Shown piece by piece: positions 16,811-24,403 of a stretch of 64,000 nucleotides of DNA. The translations under genes were made by a program, and so were the position numbers. Each line of letters begins with the position of its first letter. Position 1 is the first letter of the stretch. The DNA is from Streptomyces seoulensis (lineage in GTDB: Bacteria > Actinomycetota > Actinomycetes > Streptomycetales > Streptomycetaceae). The notes beneath the pieces are model-generated. The model was not told the DNA's origin. It saw only the letters and a program-made list of their open reading frames with translations, and ran no database searches. Location: NCBI RefSeq assembly GCF_022846655.1, contig NZ_AP025667.1, positions 2,021,001-2,085,000 of the forward strand. The letters run 5' to 3'.

Positions 16811-17512
16811 ATGAGCACACCGGGCCGGGGGCTGCACGGCCGCGTACTGGACACCCTCGGCCCCGCGATCACGGCGGGGGACTATCCGCCGGGCAGCGTG
16901 CTGCGCACCGACGAGCTGGCCCAGCACTTCGAGGTCTCCCGCTCGGTCATGCGCGAGGCGGTGCGCGTGCTGGAGTCCATGCACCTGGTCGCCTCCCGCC
17001 GCCGCGTCGGCGTCACCGTGCGCCCCAAGCACGAGTGGAACGTCTACGACCCGCAGGTCATCCGCTGGCGCCTCGCGGGCGCCGACCGCCCCCACCAACT
17101 GCGCTCGCTGACCGTGCTGCGCTCCGCGATCGAACCCATCGCGGCGGGCCTCACCGCACGCAACGCCACCGCCGAACAGTGCGCCGAACTCACCGAGTGC
17201 GCCCTCGGCATGGTCGCCAACTCACGCGGCCACAAGCTGGACCAGTACCTGATCCACGACATCGCCTTCCACCGGATCATCCTCACGGCCTCCGGCAACG
17301 AGATGTTCGCCCGCCTCGGGGACGTCGTCGCCGAGGTCCTCGCGGGCCGCACCCATCACGACGTGATGTTCGCCGACCCCGACCCGCCCGCCGTCACCCT
17401 GCACGTCCGTGTGGCCGAGGCCGTGCGCGCCGGCGACAGCGTCCGCGCCGAGGAACTGACCAGGGAGATCACCGTGGGCGCGCTCCAGGAGCTGGACATC
17501 CTGGTGCCGTAG
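16811..17512 (+). CDS. gntR: FadR/GntR family transcriptional regulator of the gluconate operon
   Basis: 233 residues. N-terminal winged helix-turn-helix (TLGPAITAGDYPPGSVL, then ELAQHFEVSRSVMREAVRVL) and a C-terminal FCD ligand domain with metal-binding histidines (DIAFHRIILTASGN; TLHVRVAEAVRAGD). It is divergent from gntK-gntP-SDR and is the expected gluconate-responsive repressor. A -10 TACGCT six bases before the ATG and the lack of a Shine-Dalgarno sequence suggest a leaderless mRNA. The regulatory link rests on gene position and on the inverted repeats in the spacer. Confidence 0.9.
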   Translation: MSTPGRGLHGRVLDTLGPAITAGDYPPGSVLRTDELAQHFEVSRSVMREAVRVLESMHLVASRRRVGVTVRPKHEWNVYDPQVIRWRLAGADRPHQLRSLTVLRSAIEPIAAGLTARNATAEQCAELTECALGMVANSRGHKLDQYLIHDIAFHRIILTASGNEMFARLGDVVAEVLAGRTHHDVMFADPDPPAVTLHVRVAEAVRAGDSVRAEELTREITVGALQELDILVP

Positions 17513-17521
17513 CGGCCGCGC

Positions 17522-17929
17522 TCAGTCCAGGAACTCGCCGTCGACGTACACCCAGGCCCCGTCCACCCGCTCGAACCGGCTCCGCTCGTGCAGCGAACCG
17601 CCCCGGTACGAGGCCCGGAACGTCACGGTCCCCGTGGAGTGGAAGGCGGAGCCGTCACCGGTGTCCAGGATCTCCAGCCCCGTCCACCGCATGCCCGGAT
17701 CGAGCTCCAACTCGGCGGGCCGGGTCCGCGGATGCCAGGTCCGCACCAGGTACTCCACGTCTCCCATGACGAAGGCGCTGTACCGCGACCGCATGAGCGC
17801 CTCGGCGCTCGGCGCGGCACTCGCCCCCGAATGGAACCGCCCGCAGCAGTCGGCGTAGGAACCCGGCAGCCCGCAGGGGCAGGAGACGGGGCGGGCGGTA
17901 CGGGAGGTGCGTCGGGCCATGCGGGCCAT
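17522..17929 (-). CDS. YchJ family (UPF0225) SEC-C zinc-binding protein
   Basis: 135 residues from ATG 17929; the ATG at 17920, three codons later, is equally possible. The N-terminal metal-binding motif [17 protein letters not shown] is characteristic, followed by the YchJ body: [38 protein letters not shown] and [20 protein letters not shown]. YchJ proteins are NTF2-like folds with a short zinc knuckle; their function is unknown. It is convergent with the GntR gene and lies just downstream of a tRNA-Leu gene on the same strand, separated by that tRNA's terminator. Confidence 0.88.
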   Translation of the reverse strand: MARMARRTSRTARPVSCPCGLPGSYADCCGRFHSGASAAPSAEALMRSRYSAFVMGDVEYLVRTWHPRTRPAELELDPGMRWTGLEILDTGDGSAFHSTGTVTFRASYRGGSLHERSRFERVDGAWVYVDGEFLD

Positions 17930-17962
17930 TGTGCCGGACCGCGCCCGGAGCGTGGGAAAGCA

Positions 17963-17991
17963 GAAGGACCCCTGATCCACAGGGGTCCTTC
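17963..17991 (-). terminator. Terminator of the tRNA-Leu transcript
   Basis: An 11-bp perfect stem (arms GAAGGACCCCT and AGGGGTCCTTC) closes on a 7-nt loop, two bases beyond the encoded CCA end of the tRNA gene. Confidence 0.8.
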
Positions 17992-17993
17992 AG

Positions 17994-18081
17994 TGGTGTC
18001 CGAGGGGGGACTTGAACCCCCACGCCCGATAAAGGGCACTAGCACCTCAAGCTAGCGCGTCTGCCATTCCGCCACCCGGAC
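17994..18081 (-). tRNA. tRNA-Leu (anticodon GAG)
   Basis: Read on the minus strand, the acceptor 5' strand GTCCGGG pairs with 3' CTCGGAC, followed by A and an encoded CCA. The D-loop begins TGGCGGAATGGCAG. The anticodon loop TTGAGGT gives anticodon GAG (18046-18048), between CTAGC/GCTAG stems. The variable arm TGCCCTTTATCGGGCG is long, as expected for class II tRNA-Leu, and GGTTCAAGTCC forms the T-loop. Total length is 88 nt with CCA. It decodes CUC. Confidence 0.96.
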
Positions 18082-18095
18082 AAGGTGTCTGTCGT

Positions 18096-18130
18096 GCGGG
18101 GTGTTCCCCGCGGCGACGAAGGAAACATTA
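18096..18130 (-). promoter_or_regulatory. Possible promoter and leader hairpin of tRNA-Leu
   Basis: On the minus strand a -10-like TAATGT (18125-18130) precedes a small hairpin (GCGGGG/CCCCGC, 18096-18111) and then the tRNA 5' end. No convincing -35 is seen. Confidence 0.35.
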
Positions 18131-18269
18131 CCAGGCTTTCGAGGGTGTCCGATCACCCCCCTTGCCAGGCTCCCGCCGTGTGAACGCCCTGTGGCGGGGT
18201 GGACGCGAACGGGCCGGGCAGGGGGAGGATGGGGGTGACCCACCAGCAGTGACAGCGGGAGGAAGCAGC

Positions 18270-19595
18270 GTGAGCGAGACGGACACGGCCAAGGGCGTCA
18301 CCGGTGAGGACGAGGTCGTGGACCTCTGCCGCGACCTGATCCGGTTCGACACCAGCAACTACGGCGACCACTCCGGTCCCGGCGAGCGCGCCGCCGCCGA
18401 GTACGTCGCCGGGAAGCTCGCCGAGGTCGGCCTCGAGCCGAAGATCTTCGAGTCGCATCCGGGGCGCGCCTCCACCGTCGCCCGCATCGCGGGCGAGGAC
18501 CCGTCCCGGCCGGCCCTGCTGATCCACGGCCACCTGGACGTCGTACCGGCCAACGCCGACGACTGGACCCACGACCCCTTCTCCGGCGAGATCGCCGACG
18601 GGTGCGTGTGGGGACGCGGGGCCGTCGACATGAAGGACATGGACGCGATGACCCTCGCGGTCGTCCGTGACCGGCTGCGCAGCGGGCGCAAGCCCCCGCG
18701 GGACATCGTCGTCGCCTTCCTCGCCGACGAGGAGGCGGGCGGCACCTACGGCGCCCGCTACCTGGTCGACAACCACCCCGAGCTGTTCGAGGGCGTCACC
18801 GAGGCCATCAGCGAGGTCGGCGGGTTCTCCTTCACGGTGAACGAGCAGCGGCGCCTCTACCTGATCCAGACGGCCGAGAAGGGCATGCACTGGATGAAGC
18901 TGACCGTGGCCGGCACCGCCGGGCACGGCTCGATGATCCACCGCGACAACGCCATCACCGAGCTGTCCGAGGCGGTCGCCCGCGTCGGCCGCCACAAGTT
19001 CCCGGTGCGGGTCACCAAGACCACCCGCGCCTTCCTGGACGAACTCGGCGACGCGCTCGGCACCGAACTGGACCCCGAGGACATGGAGTCCACCCTCGCC
19101 CGGCTCGGCGGCATCGCCAAGCTCATCGGCGCCACCCTCAGCAACACCGCCAACCCCACCCAGTTGAACGCCGGTTACAAGGTCAACGTCATCCCCGGCG
19201 AGGCCACCGCCCACATCGACGGCCGCTTCCTGCCCGGTCACGAGGAGGAGTTCCTCACCGACCTCGACCGGCTGCTGGGTCCCCACGTGCGCCGCTCGGA
19301 CGTCCATGCGGACAAGGCCGTCGAGACCAGCTTCGACGGGGCCCTGGTGGAGGCCATGCAGTCCGCGCTGCTGGCCGAGGACCCGATCGCCCGTGCGGTG
19401 CCGTACATGCTCTCCGGCGGCACGGACGCCAAGTCGTTCGACGACCTCGGCATCCGGGGCTTCGGCTTCGCGCCGCTCAAGCTCCCGCCGGAGCTGGACT
19501 TCGCCGGGATGTTCCACGGCGTGGACGAGCGGGTTCCGGTGGACGGGCTCCAGTTCGGCGTGCGGGTGCTCGACCGGTTCATCGACGCCTCCTGA
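18270..19595 (+). CDS. M20/M28 family zinc peptidase (DapE/ArgE-like)
   Basis: 441 residues from GTG 18270 with GGGAGGA seven bases upstream; the longer frame lacks a start signal. Di-zinc ligand motifs are present: HGHLDVVP (His88, Asp90), RGAVDMKD (Asp120), and ADEEAGGTYGARYL with the catalytic Glu-Glu. A dimerisation domain follows (GTAGHGSM). Such enzymes hydrolyse N-acyl amino acids or dipeptides. No signal peptide, so cytosolic. It sits between tRNA-Leu and the chaplin genes. The substrate is not readable, and it is probably unrelated to the chaplins. Confidence 0.87.
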   Translation: MSETDTAKGVTGEDEVVDLCRDLIRFDTSNYGDHSGPGERAAAEYVAGKLAEVGLEPKIFESHPGRASTVARIAGEDPSRPALLIHGHLDVVPANADDWTHDPFSGEIADGCVWGRGAVDMKDMDAMTLAVVRDRLRSGRKPPRDIVVAFLADEEAGGTYGARYLVDNHPELFEGVTEAISEVGGFSFTVNEQRRLYLIQTAEKGMHWMKLTVAGTAGHGSMIHRDNAITELSEAVARVGRHKFPVRVTKTTRAFLDELGDALGTELDPEDMESTLARLGGIAKLIGATLSNTANPTQLNAGYKVNVIPGEATAHIDGRFLPGHEEEFLTDLDRLLGPHVRRSDVHADKAVETSFDGALVEAMQSALLAEDPIARAVPYMLSGGTDAKSFDDLGIRGFGFAPLKLPPELDFAGMFHGVDERVPVDGLQFGVRVLDRFIDAS

Positions 19596-19742
19596 GGCCA
19601 CCGGTCACGGGTAATCAGGCAGGCGTACGAGATCGACTGAGAAGAGTGAATGCGCCGATAAGCTCGTAGCCCGATTACTTCCCCCTCGTTACAGGTGATG
19701 CGACCCCGCACCTTGGGGCCGCGTTTCCAACTAGGAGGAATA

Positions 19743-19976
19743 ATGATCAAGAAGGTCGTCGCCGCCGCGGTTGCCACCGGTGGACTGGTTCTCGCGGGTG
19801 CTGGCATGGCCGCCGCCGACGCGGGTGCCAACGGTGCCGCCGTGGGTTCCCCCGGTGTCCTGTCCGGCAACGTGGTCCAGGTGCCGGTGCACGTCCCGGT
19901 GAACGTCTGCGGCAACACGATCAACGTGATCGGGCTCCTGAACCCCGCCTTCGGCAACACCTGCGTCAACGACTGA
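19743..19976 (+). CDS. chpH: Short chaplin, ChpH type
   Basis: 77 residues from ATG 19743 with AGGAGG upstream. A Sec signal peptide ([20 protein letters not shown]...AAA, about 26 residues) precedes one chaplin domain: [33 protein letters not shown] and FGNTCVND. The two cysteines form the conserved disulphide. Short chaplins are secreted amphipathic, amyloid-forming peptides that coat aerial hyphae and lower surface tension. Sequence and length match ChpH, and a long chaplin gene follows immediately, as chpC follows chpH in S. coelicolor. The 147-bp upstream region should hold a developmental promoter; I see no certain sigma motif. Confidence 0.93.
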   Translation: MIKKVVAAAVATGGLVLAGAGMAAADAGANGAAVGSPGVLSGNVVQVPVHVPVNVCGNTINVIGLLNPAFGNTCVND

Positions 19977-20010
19977 CGTCGGCTGTTCGAGGGGCGTCTT
20001 CAGCGAACCG

Positions 20011-20047
20011 TCGGCCCCGGAGCGCGCATCACGCGCTCCGGGGCCGA
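20011..20047 (+). terminator. Terminator after chpH
   Basis: A 16-bp perfect stem (TCGGCCCCGGAGCGCG and its complement) closes on CATCA between chpH and the long chaplin. The two chaplins may therefore be partly uncoupled in transcription. Confidence 0.8.
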
Positions 20048-20097
20048 CCGGTTTCGCACCCAGTCGAAGCAGGGAAATCCCAGGGGGGATTCAGAAC

Positions 20098-21042
20098 ATG
20101 CGACAGGGCACCCGTAAGGGCCTGATGACCATGGCGGCCGCGACCGGAGTGATCGCCGCCGCCGGTGGATACGCACACGCCGACTCGGGCGCGGCCGGCT
20201 CCGCCACCCGCTCGCCCGGCGTACTGTCCGGCAACACCGTGCAGGTCCCGGTCCACGTACCGGTGAACGCCTGCGGCAACACCGTCGACGTCGTCGGACT
20301 GCTCAACCCGGCCGTGGGCAACGCCTGCGGCAACGGGGCGCGTGGCGGTCCGGGGGGCGCGCACGCCGGCGGCCGCACCAGTGACTCGCCGGGCATCGGC
20401 TCCGGCAACACCGTCCAGGTGCCGATCGACGTCCCGGTCAACCTCTGCGGCAACAGCGTCGACGTGATCGGCGTGGGGAACCCGGCGCTGGGCAACCGGT
20501 GCGGGAACGGTGGCCCGGGCCGAGGCCAGGAGAATCCGCCCGGACATCCGGGCAACCCCGGCCAGCCGGAACAGCCGGGTAACCCCGGTACGCCGGGACA
20601 CCCCGGCCACCACGGGGGCTCGTGCCCTCCCGGCCACCATGACCATCACCCCGGTCATCCGGGGAATCCCGGTACGCCTGGGAATCCCGGTCATCCGGGG
20701 AATCCCGGTACGCCTGGGAACCCTGGTCATCCGGGGAATCCCGGCACGCCTGGGAATCCCGGCACTCCGGGCAACCCCGGTCAGCCGGGCAACCCCGGCA
20801 CCCCGACCCGGCCCCACACCCCGGACACCCCCAGCACTCCCGCGACCCCGACCACCCCCTCCACCGGCGGTGGCCACACCCCGCAGGGGGCCTCGCAGGT
20901 CGGCCACCAGGGCGGACACGTCTCCGGCGGCCAGCTCGCCCACACCGGTGGTGACCTGCCGCTCGGCCTCGGGCTGTCGGCCGGTGCGGGCGCGGCGCTC
21001 GCGGGCGCGGTCCTGTACCGCAAGGCCCGCAAGGCGGCCTGA
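20098..21042 (+). CDS. chpC: Long, sortase-anchored chaplin with a collagen-like stalk
   Basis: 314 residues. A signal peptide (to about residue 28) is followed by two chaplin domains: about 39-78 (Cys59, Cys77) and 98-136 (Cys117, Cys135). Residues 149-236 are a Pro-Gly stalk with Gly-X-Pro triplets; 186-236 is an unbroken run of 17 triplets ([12 protein letters not shown]). A Thr/Pro linker, the sortase signal LAHTG (280-284), a hydrophobic span and a basic tail (RKARKAA) follow. The product is secreted and covalently anchored to the wall by an SrtE-type sortase, displaying chaplin domains on the hyphal surface. Gene order after chpH matches chpC; the collagen-like stalk is unusual for the family as I know it. 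Confidence 0.9.
   Translation: MRQGTRKGLMTMAAATGVIAAAGGYAHADSGAAGSATRSPGVLSGNTVQVPVHVPVNACGNTVDVVGLLNPAVGNACGNGARGGPGGAHAGGRTSDSPGIGSGNTVQVPIDVPVNLCGNSVDVIGVGNPALGNRCGNGGPGRGQENPPGHPGNPGQPEQPGNPGTPGHPGHHGGSCPPGHHDHHPGHPGNPGTPGNPGHPGNPGTPGNPGHPGNPGTPGNPGTPGNPGQPGNPGTPTRPHTPDTPSTPATPTTPSTGGGHTPQGASQVGHQGGHVSGGQLAHTGGDLPLGLGLSAGAGAALAGAVLYRKARKAA
20653..20760 (+). repeat. 36-bp repeat, three copies, encoding (Gly-X-Pro)4 units
   Basis: Three near-identical 36-bp copies start at 20653, 20689 and 20725, each encoding [12 protein letters not shown]. Only a few third positions differ, so amplification is recent. More diverged triplets flank them. Confidence 0.9.
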
Positions 21043-21063
21043 TCCGAGGAGTGACCCGAAAGA

Positions 21064-21103
21064 CGGAGCGGCCCCCTGCCGTATGACGGCGGGGCCCGCT
21101 CCG
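21064..21103. terminator. Bidirectional terminator
   Basis: CGGAGCGG...TGCCGT pairs with ACGGC...CCGCTCCG around a short ATG-containing loop, with minor internal mismatch, between the chaplin stop and the convergent DUF5703 stop. Confidence 0.75.
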
Positions 21104-21127
21104 ATCAGTCTTTCCGCTCGCGCGCCC

Positions 21128-21316
21128 TCACCACGTGGCACGCACCTGGCGGATGATCCGCCGGCGCAACCGCACCCTGCGGCTGCCATCGCGCATCAGG
21201 CTCAGTCGGTCCAACTCCCAGTGTCCGTACTCGGCATGGTCCGTGAGTAGGCGCGTAGCCTCCTTGCGGGACACCCCGCGAGGGACGTACACGTCGACAA
21301 ATTCGTATTCCGGCAT
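21128..21316 (-). CDS. DUF5703 family small protein
   Basis: 62 residues, MPEYEFVDVYVPRGVSRKEA at the start, then a LLTDHAEYGHWELDRLSL block and an Arg-rich C-terminus (RRVRLRRRIIRQVRATW). I recognise this as the short conserved actinobacterial DUF5703 family. It is basic and cytosolic, with no known role. Its start is 47 bp from the divergent start of the acidic protein at 21364, so the two share a promoter region. It is convergent with the long chaplin gene. Confidence 0.8.
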   Translation of the reverse strand: MPEYEFVDVYVPRGVSRKEATRLLTDHAEYGHWELDRLSLMRDGSRRVRLRRRIIRQVRATW

Positions 21317-21350
21317 CGCATCTATTGTGCGGGCTGGTGCCCGGTACGGA

Positions 21351-21363
21351 TAGCGTCTGCACT
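21351..21363 (+). promoter_or_regulatory. -10 element placed for a leaderless transcript
   Basis: TAGCGT (21351-21356) ends seven bases before the ATG at 21364, and there is no Shine-Dalgarno sequence. Confidence 0.45.
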
Positions 21364-22044
21364 ATGTCTGATGCTGCGCAGCCCACCGCTGCCGAGGTAC
21401 GCGCCGCCGCCGAGGCGGTCAAGACCGCGCTCGACCGTCACCTGGCGGCCGTCGAACGCAGGACGGGTGACGACGACCCGGCCGTCCACGAGGCGTTCAA
21501 TCAGCTTGCGGCGGCCGGCGAGGTGTACGACGAGCTGCTCTACGACCGCTACGACGAGGTCACCCCCTTCGAGATCCCCGGTGCCGACGACTCGCTGCCG
21601 CCGTACGCGGGCCCGGAGGAGCCCCACGCCGTCAGCGTCCTGATCCGCCGTGACTACACGGTGGCCGAACCCCAGCGGCTGCTGGCCCAGGCCCAGCGGG
21701 TGGAGGCGGCGGAGTTCGAGGAGCCCCTCACGGACGACGACACCGCGAGCACGGTCCCCGGCGCGCTCGGCATCCTGTTCGGCGAGTTCGAGCCCGACGA
21801 GATCGCATCCCGGCACCGCGAGTTCGGCCTCGCCGAGGGCGACTCCACGCTCTGGGTCACGGCGGCGGAGGAGGCGGCCGAGCCCGGCGAATGGCTGGAG
21901 GCCCCCTTCGAGGAGGCCGACCCACAGCACGTGATCTGCCGCTTCGACGTCAGTGCCGTCTTCGACCGGGACGACAGCGACGACACCGACGAGCCGCACG
22001 GACCGGCCGACGACGACCTGGATCCGCACGACCGCGACCGGTGA
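21364..22044 (+). CDS. Acidic conserved hypothetical protein
   Basis: 226 residues from ATG 21364. Strongly acidic; the C-terminal ~25 residues are almost all Asp, Glu, His and Pro, ending DDDLDPHDRDR. The N-terminus is helical (TAAEVRAAAEAVKTALDRHL), and the core contains YDELLYDRYDEVTPFEIPGA and VSVLIRRDYTVAEPQRLL. No membrane span, signal peptide or catalytic motif is visible. Its likely leaderless promoter is adjacent to the DUF5703 start. A 14-bp repeat array follows 12 bases after the stop. I do not recognise a function. Confidence 0.75.
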   Translation: MSDAAQPTAAEVRAAAEAVKTALDRHLAAVERRTGDDDPAVHEAFNQLAAAGEVYDELLYDRYDEVTPFEIPGADDSLPPYAGPEEPHAVSVLIRRDYTVAEPQRLLAQAQRVEAAEFEEPLTDDDTASTVPGALGILFGEFEPDEIASRHREFGLAEGDSTLWVTAAEEAAEPGEWLEAPFEEADPQHVICRFDVSAVFDRDDSDDTDEPHGPADDDLDPHDRDR

Positions 22045-22055
22045 ACCCACGACGC

Positions 22056-22139
22056 TGAACGACCAGCGGTGAACGACCAGCGGTGAACGACCAGCGGTGA
22101 ACGGCCAGAGATGAACGGCCAGAGATGAACGACCAGCGG
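22056..22139. repeat. Six tandem copies of a 14-bp unit
   Basis: TGAACGACCAGCGG is repeated at 22056, 22070, 22084 and 22126; the copies at 22098 and 22112 read TGAACGGCCAGAGA. Each unit begins with TGA. The array lies just after a stop codon and abuts a terminator hairpin. Confidence 0.92.
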
Positions 22140-22169
22140 TGCCGTACCGGAACGCTCCGGTACGGCACC
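22138..22169. terminator. Bidirectional terminator
   Basis: A perfect 13-bp stem (GGTGCCGTACCGG and complement) closes on AACGCT between two convergent genes. Confidence 0.85.
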
Positions 22170-22189
22170 GCCGTGTTCGCGCCGCCCGC

Positions 22190-24403
22190 TCAGCCGGCCG
22201 GGGGAAGCTGCACCCGCAGCAGTGTCCGCAGCCGGGTCGTACGCGGCTTGGCCACGCTCTCGGCGACCGCCTTCGGCAGCGCCTGCTCCACTCCGTGCAC
22301 CACGGACAGATGACGCTCCGCCCGGCCGAACGCGGTGTACACCCACGGCCGGGTCAGCACCCCCGCCGCGTCACCGGGCAGCACCACCACGGCGGCGGGC
22401 CAGCGGCCGCCCACCGCCTGGTGCGCGGTGAGCGCCCAGCCGTGCCGCACCCGGCTCTCCACCAGTTCCCTGGGCACGACCACCGGCGCGCCCGCGCACT
22501 CCAGGTGCAGCCCCGCCTCGTCCGCCCGCACCACCCGGCCCGGCACCGTACGGCCCGGCGCGGGGGAGTGCACGATCCGGTCGCCCGGGTCGAAGCCGCC
22601 GAAGCGGCCGGGGCCGGGGTTCAGCCGCTCCTTCAGGACCGTGTTGAGCGCGCGGGTGCCCGCGGCGCCCCCGTGCCCCGGAGTGATCACCACCGTCTCC
22701 TCGGGCCGGACCCCGAACGCGCGCGGCACCGAGTCCGCCACCAACTGCACCGTGCGGTGCACCGCTTCGCCCGCGTCCCGCACCGGGACGATCACGATCT
22801 CCTTGCCGGGCGCCTCGACCTGGCCCAGCTCACCCACGCCGATGCCCGAGACCAGCTCACCGAGCGGGCCGGGGTCGGGGACGCGGGAGGCGACCTGGGG
22901 ACAGGCGGGGACGGCGAGCAGGTCGGCGAAGACCCGGCCGGGTCCGGTCGACCACAGCAGCGCCGGGTCACCGCTGAGCAGCAGCCGCGCACCGTCCGGC
23001 AGCGACTCGGCCAGCATCGCGGCGCCCTCGACGTCCAACTGGGGCGCGTCCAGCACGATCAGCAGATCGAGGTCCAGCGCGCCCTCCGCGTCCCGGCCGG
23101 GGCCCGAGGCGCCGGACAGCAGGCCCGCGACGGTGCCCACGGCACCCGTGCCGGGCTCCTCGCCGAGCTGAGCGGCGAAGCGGCGGGCGCCGTCGGGGGT
23201 GTGGCAGACCGCGAACGCGCGCAGGCCCGCCTCGCGGGCGGCGCCGAGCAGCGCGGCGGGCTCGGCACGGGCGGCCTCGCCGCCGGTGTGCAGCACCAGG
23301 CCGTGCCCGGCGACCTGGCGGGCCAGCTCGGCCGCACCGCCCGAGAGCGCGGCCACGGCCGCCTCCCAGGGCTCCTCCGTCTCCTTGGCGAGCGAGTTGA
23401 CCAGCCGGGCCAGCGCGTCCGCGAGGCTCTCCTCGGCGAGCGCGTACCGCTCCAGACCGGCCAGGACGCGGACCGGGACCTCTTCCGCGGCCTCCTCGTC
23501 GTCATCCGCCGCCGCGCGGGCCGCCGGCTGGGCTCCGGGCTGCTCCAGGGCGTCCTGGAAGACCAGCGCGTCGCCCTCCGCCAGCGCGCTCTGCACGGCT
23601 GCGTCCGGGTCCGGTACGGCCCGCCGGCCGAGGGCCTCGGTGAGCGCCGGGAGATCCAGCGCGGTGTGCCCGGCCAGCGCGGCCTGCTCCAGCAGCCACA
23701 CCGTCAGCGCGCGCCCGCGCCGCTCGTCGTCCGGACCGCACTGAGCGCCCAGCAGGGCCCGCGCGAAACCGTCGGCCTGCTCCGGGCGTACGCCCGCGAT
23801 CCGCAGCAACTGCCAGGGGTCGGCGCGGAGCGCGTCCTCGGCGCCGTCACCCAGCGCCGCGGCCGCCTGGGCGGCCAGCGCCTCCGGGGCGCCGCCCTCG
23901 GCCAGCACCGCGCGCACGGCGCCCACGGCCTCGGCGCCGGGCGCGGGAGCCGCCCGCACGGGCTGCGGGCGCTGCACGGGCTCGGGCGCGGAGCGGCGCG
24001 GGGCCGGAGCGGGCTCGGTGAAGGCCGGGGCGACCGGCTTCTCCCCGCTCTCCACGGCCCGTACGGCGGCCAGCAGGTCGGCCGCCGTACCGCTCAGCTT
24101 GCTGCCGCTCTCGACCGGTCCCTCCCGCTCCGCCTTGCGCCGGGCGATCCGCTCCCGCTCCACGCGCTGGGCGGCCAGCTCGGCCGCGGCCTCGGACGGC
24201 GTGGCCGCGCCCTCGGCCGGAGCGTCCCCGCCCTCGGTTGACGGGTCCTGGCCCGGAGCACCGGGGTCGTCCTCGCCGCCCCCGTGGTCCGGCGCGCCGG
24301 CCTCCGCCGCGCCGCCGGAGGTGACTTCGTCCGACGCGGCACCCACGACCGCTTCCTCCTCCGTGCTGCCGGCAGGCGTCTGCGGGTCCGGCTCCGTGGT
24401 CAC
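22190..24403 (-). CDS. RecD2-like helicase homologue with degenerate ATPase motifs
   Basis: 737 residues, GTG start. Residues 1-160 are a low-complexity acidic and Pro/Ala-rich tail. From about 165 the protein follows RecD2/TraA-like helicases: helix-hairpin-helix (DPWQLLRIAGVRPEQADGFA, 195-214), then the ATPase core. The Walker A position reads LHTGGEAARAEP (371-382) instead of GGPGTGKT, with no lysine. Walker B reads DLLIVLDAPQLD (446-457) without the DE pair, and motif III is SGDPALLW instead of GDxxQLP. The C-terminal UvrD-like part is better kept (WALTAHQAVGG; WVYTAFGRAERHLSVV). It is probably a non-hydrolysing relative with a structural or DNA-binding role. Its start overlaps the AKR stop by four bases. 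Confidence 0.8.
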   Translation of the reverse strand: MTTEPDPQTPAGSTEEEAVVGAASDEVTSGGAAEAGAPDHGGGEDDPGAPGQDPSTEGGDAPAEGAATPSEAAAELAAQRVERERIARRKAEREGPVESGSKLSGTAADLLAAVRAVESGEKPVAPAFTEPAPAPRRSAPEPVQRPQPVRAAPAPGAEAVGAVRAVLAEGGAPEALAAQAAAALGDGAEDALRADPWQLLRIAGVRPEQADGFARALLGAQCGPDDERRGRALTVWLLEQAALAGHTALDLPALTEALGRRAVPDPDAAVQSALAEGDALVFQDALEQPGAQPAARAAADDDEEAAEEVPVRVLAGLERYALAEESLADALARLVNSLAKETEEPWEAAVAALSGGAAELARQVAGHGLVLHTGGEAARAEPAALLGAAREAGLRAFAVCHTPDGARRFAAQLGEEPGTGAVGTVAGLLSGASGPGRDAEGALDLDLLIVLDAPQLDVEGAAMLAESLPDGARLLLSGDPALLWSTGPGRVFADLLAVPACPQVASRVPDPGPLGELVSGIGVGELGQVEAPGKEIVIVPVRDAGEAVHRTVQLVADSVPRAFGVRPEETVVITPGHGGAAGTRALNTVLKERLNPGPGRFGGFDPGDRIVHSPAPGRTVPGRVVRADEAGLHLECAGAPVVVPRELVESRVRHGWALTAHQAVGGRWPAAVVVLPGDAAGVLTRPWVYTAFGRAERHLSVVHGVEQALPKAVAESVAKPRTTRLRTLLRVQLPPAG

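Noticed and set aside
20637..20810. Repeats in the chaplin gene as a CRISPR array
   Set aside because: The 36-bp units are contiguous without unique spacers, in frame, and encode Gly-X-Pro triplets.
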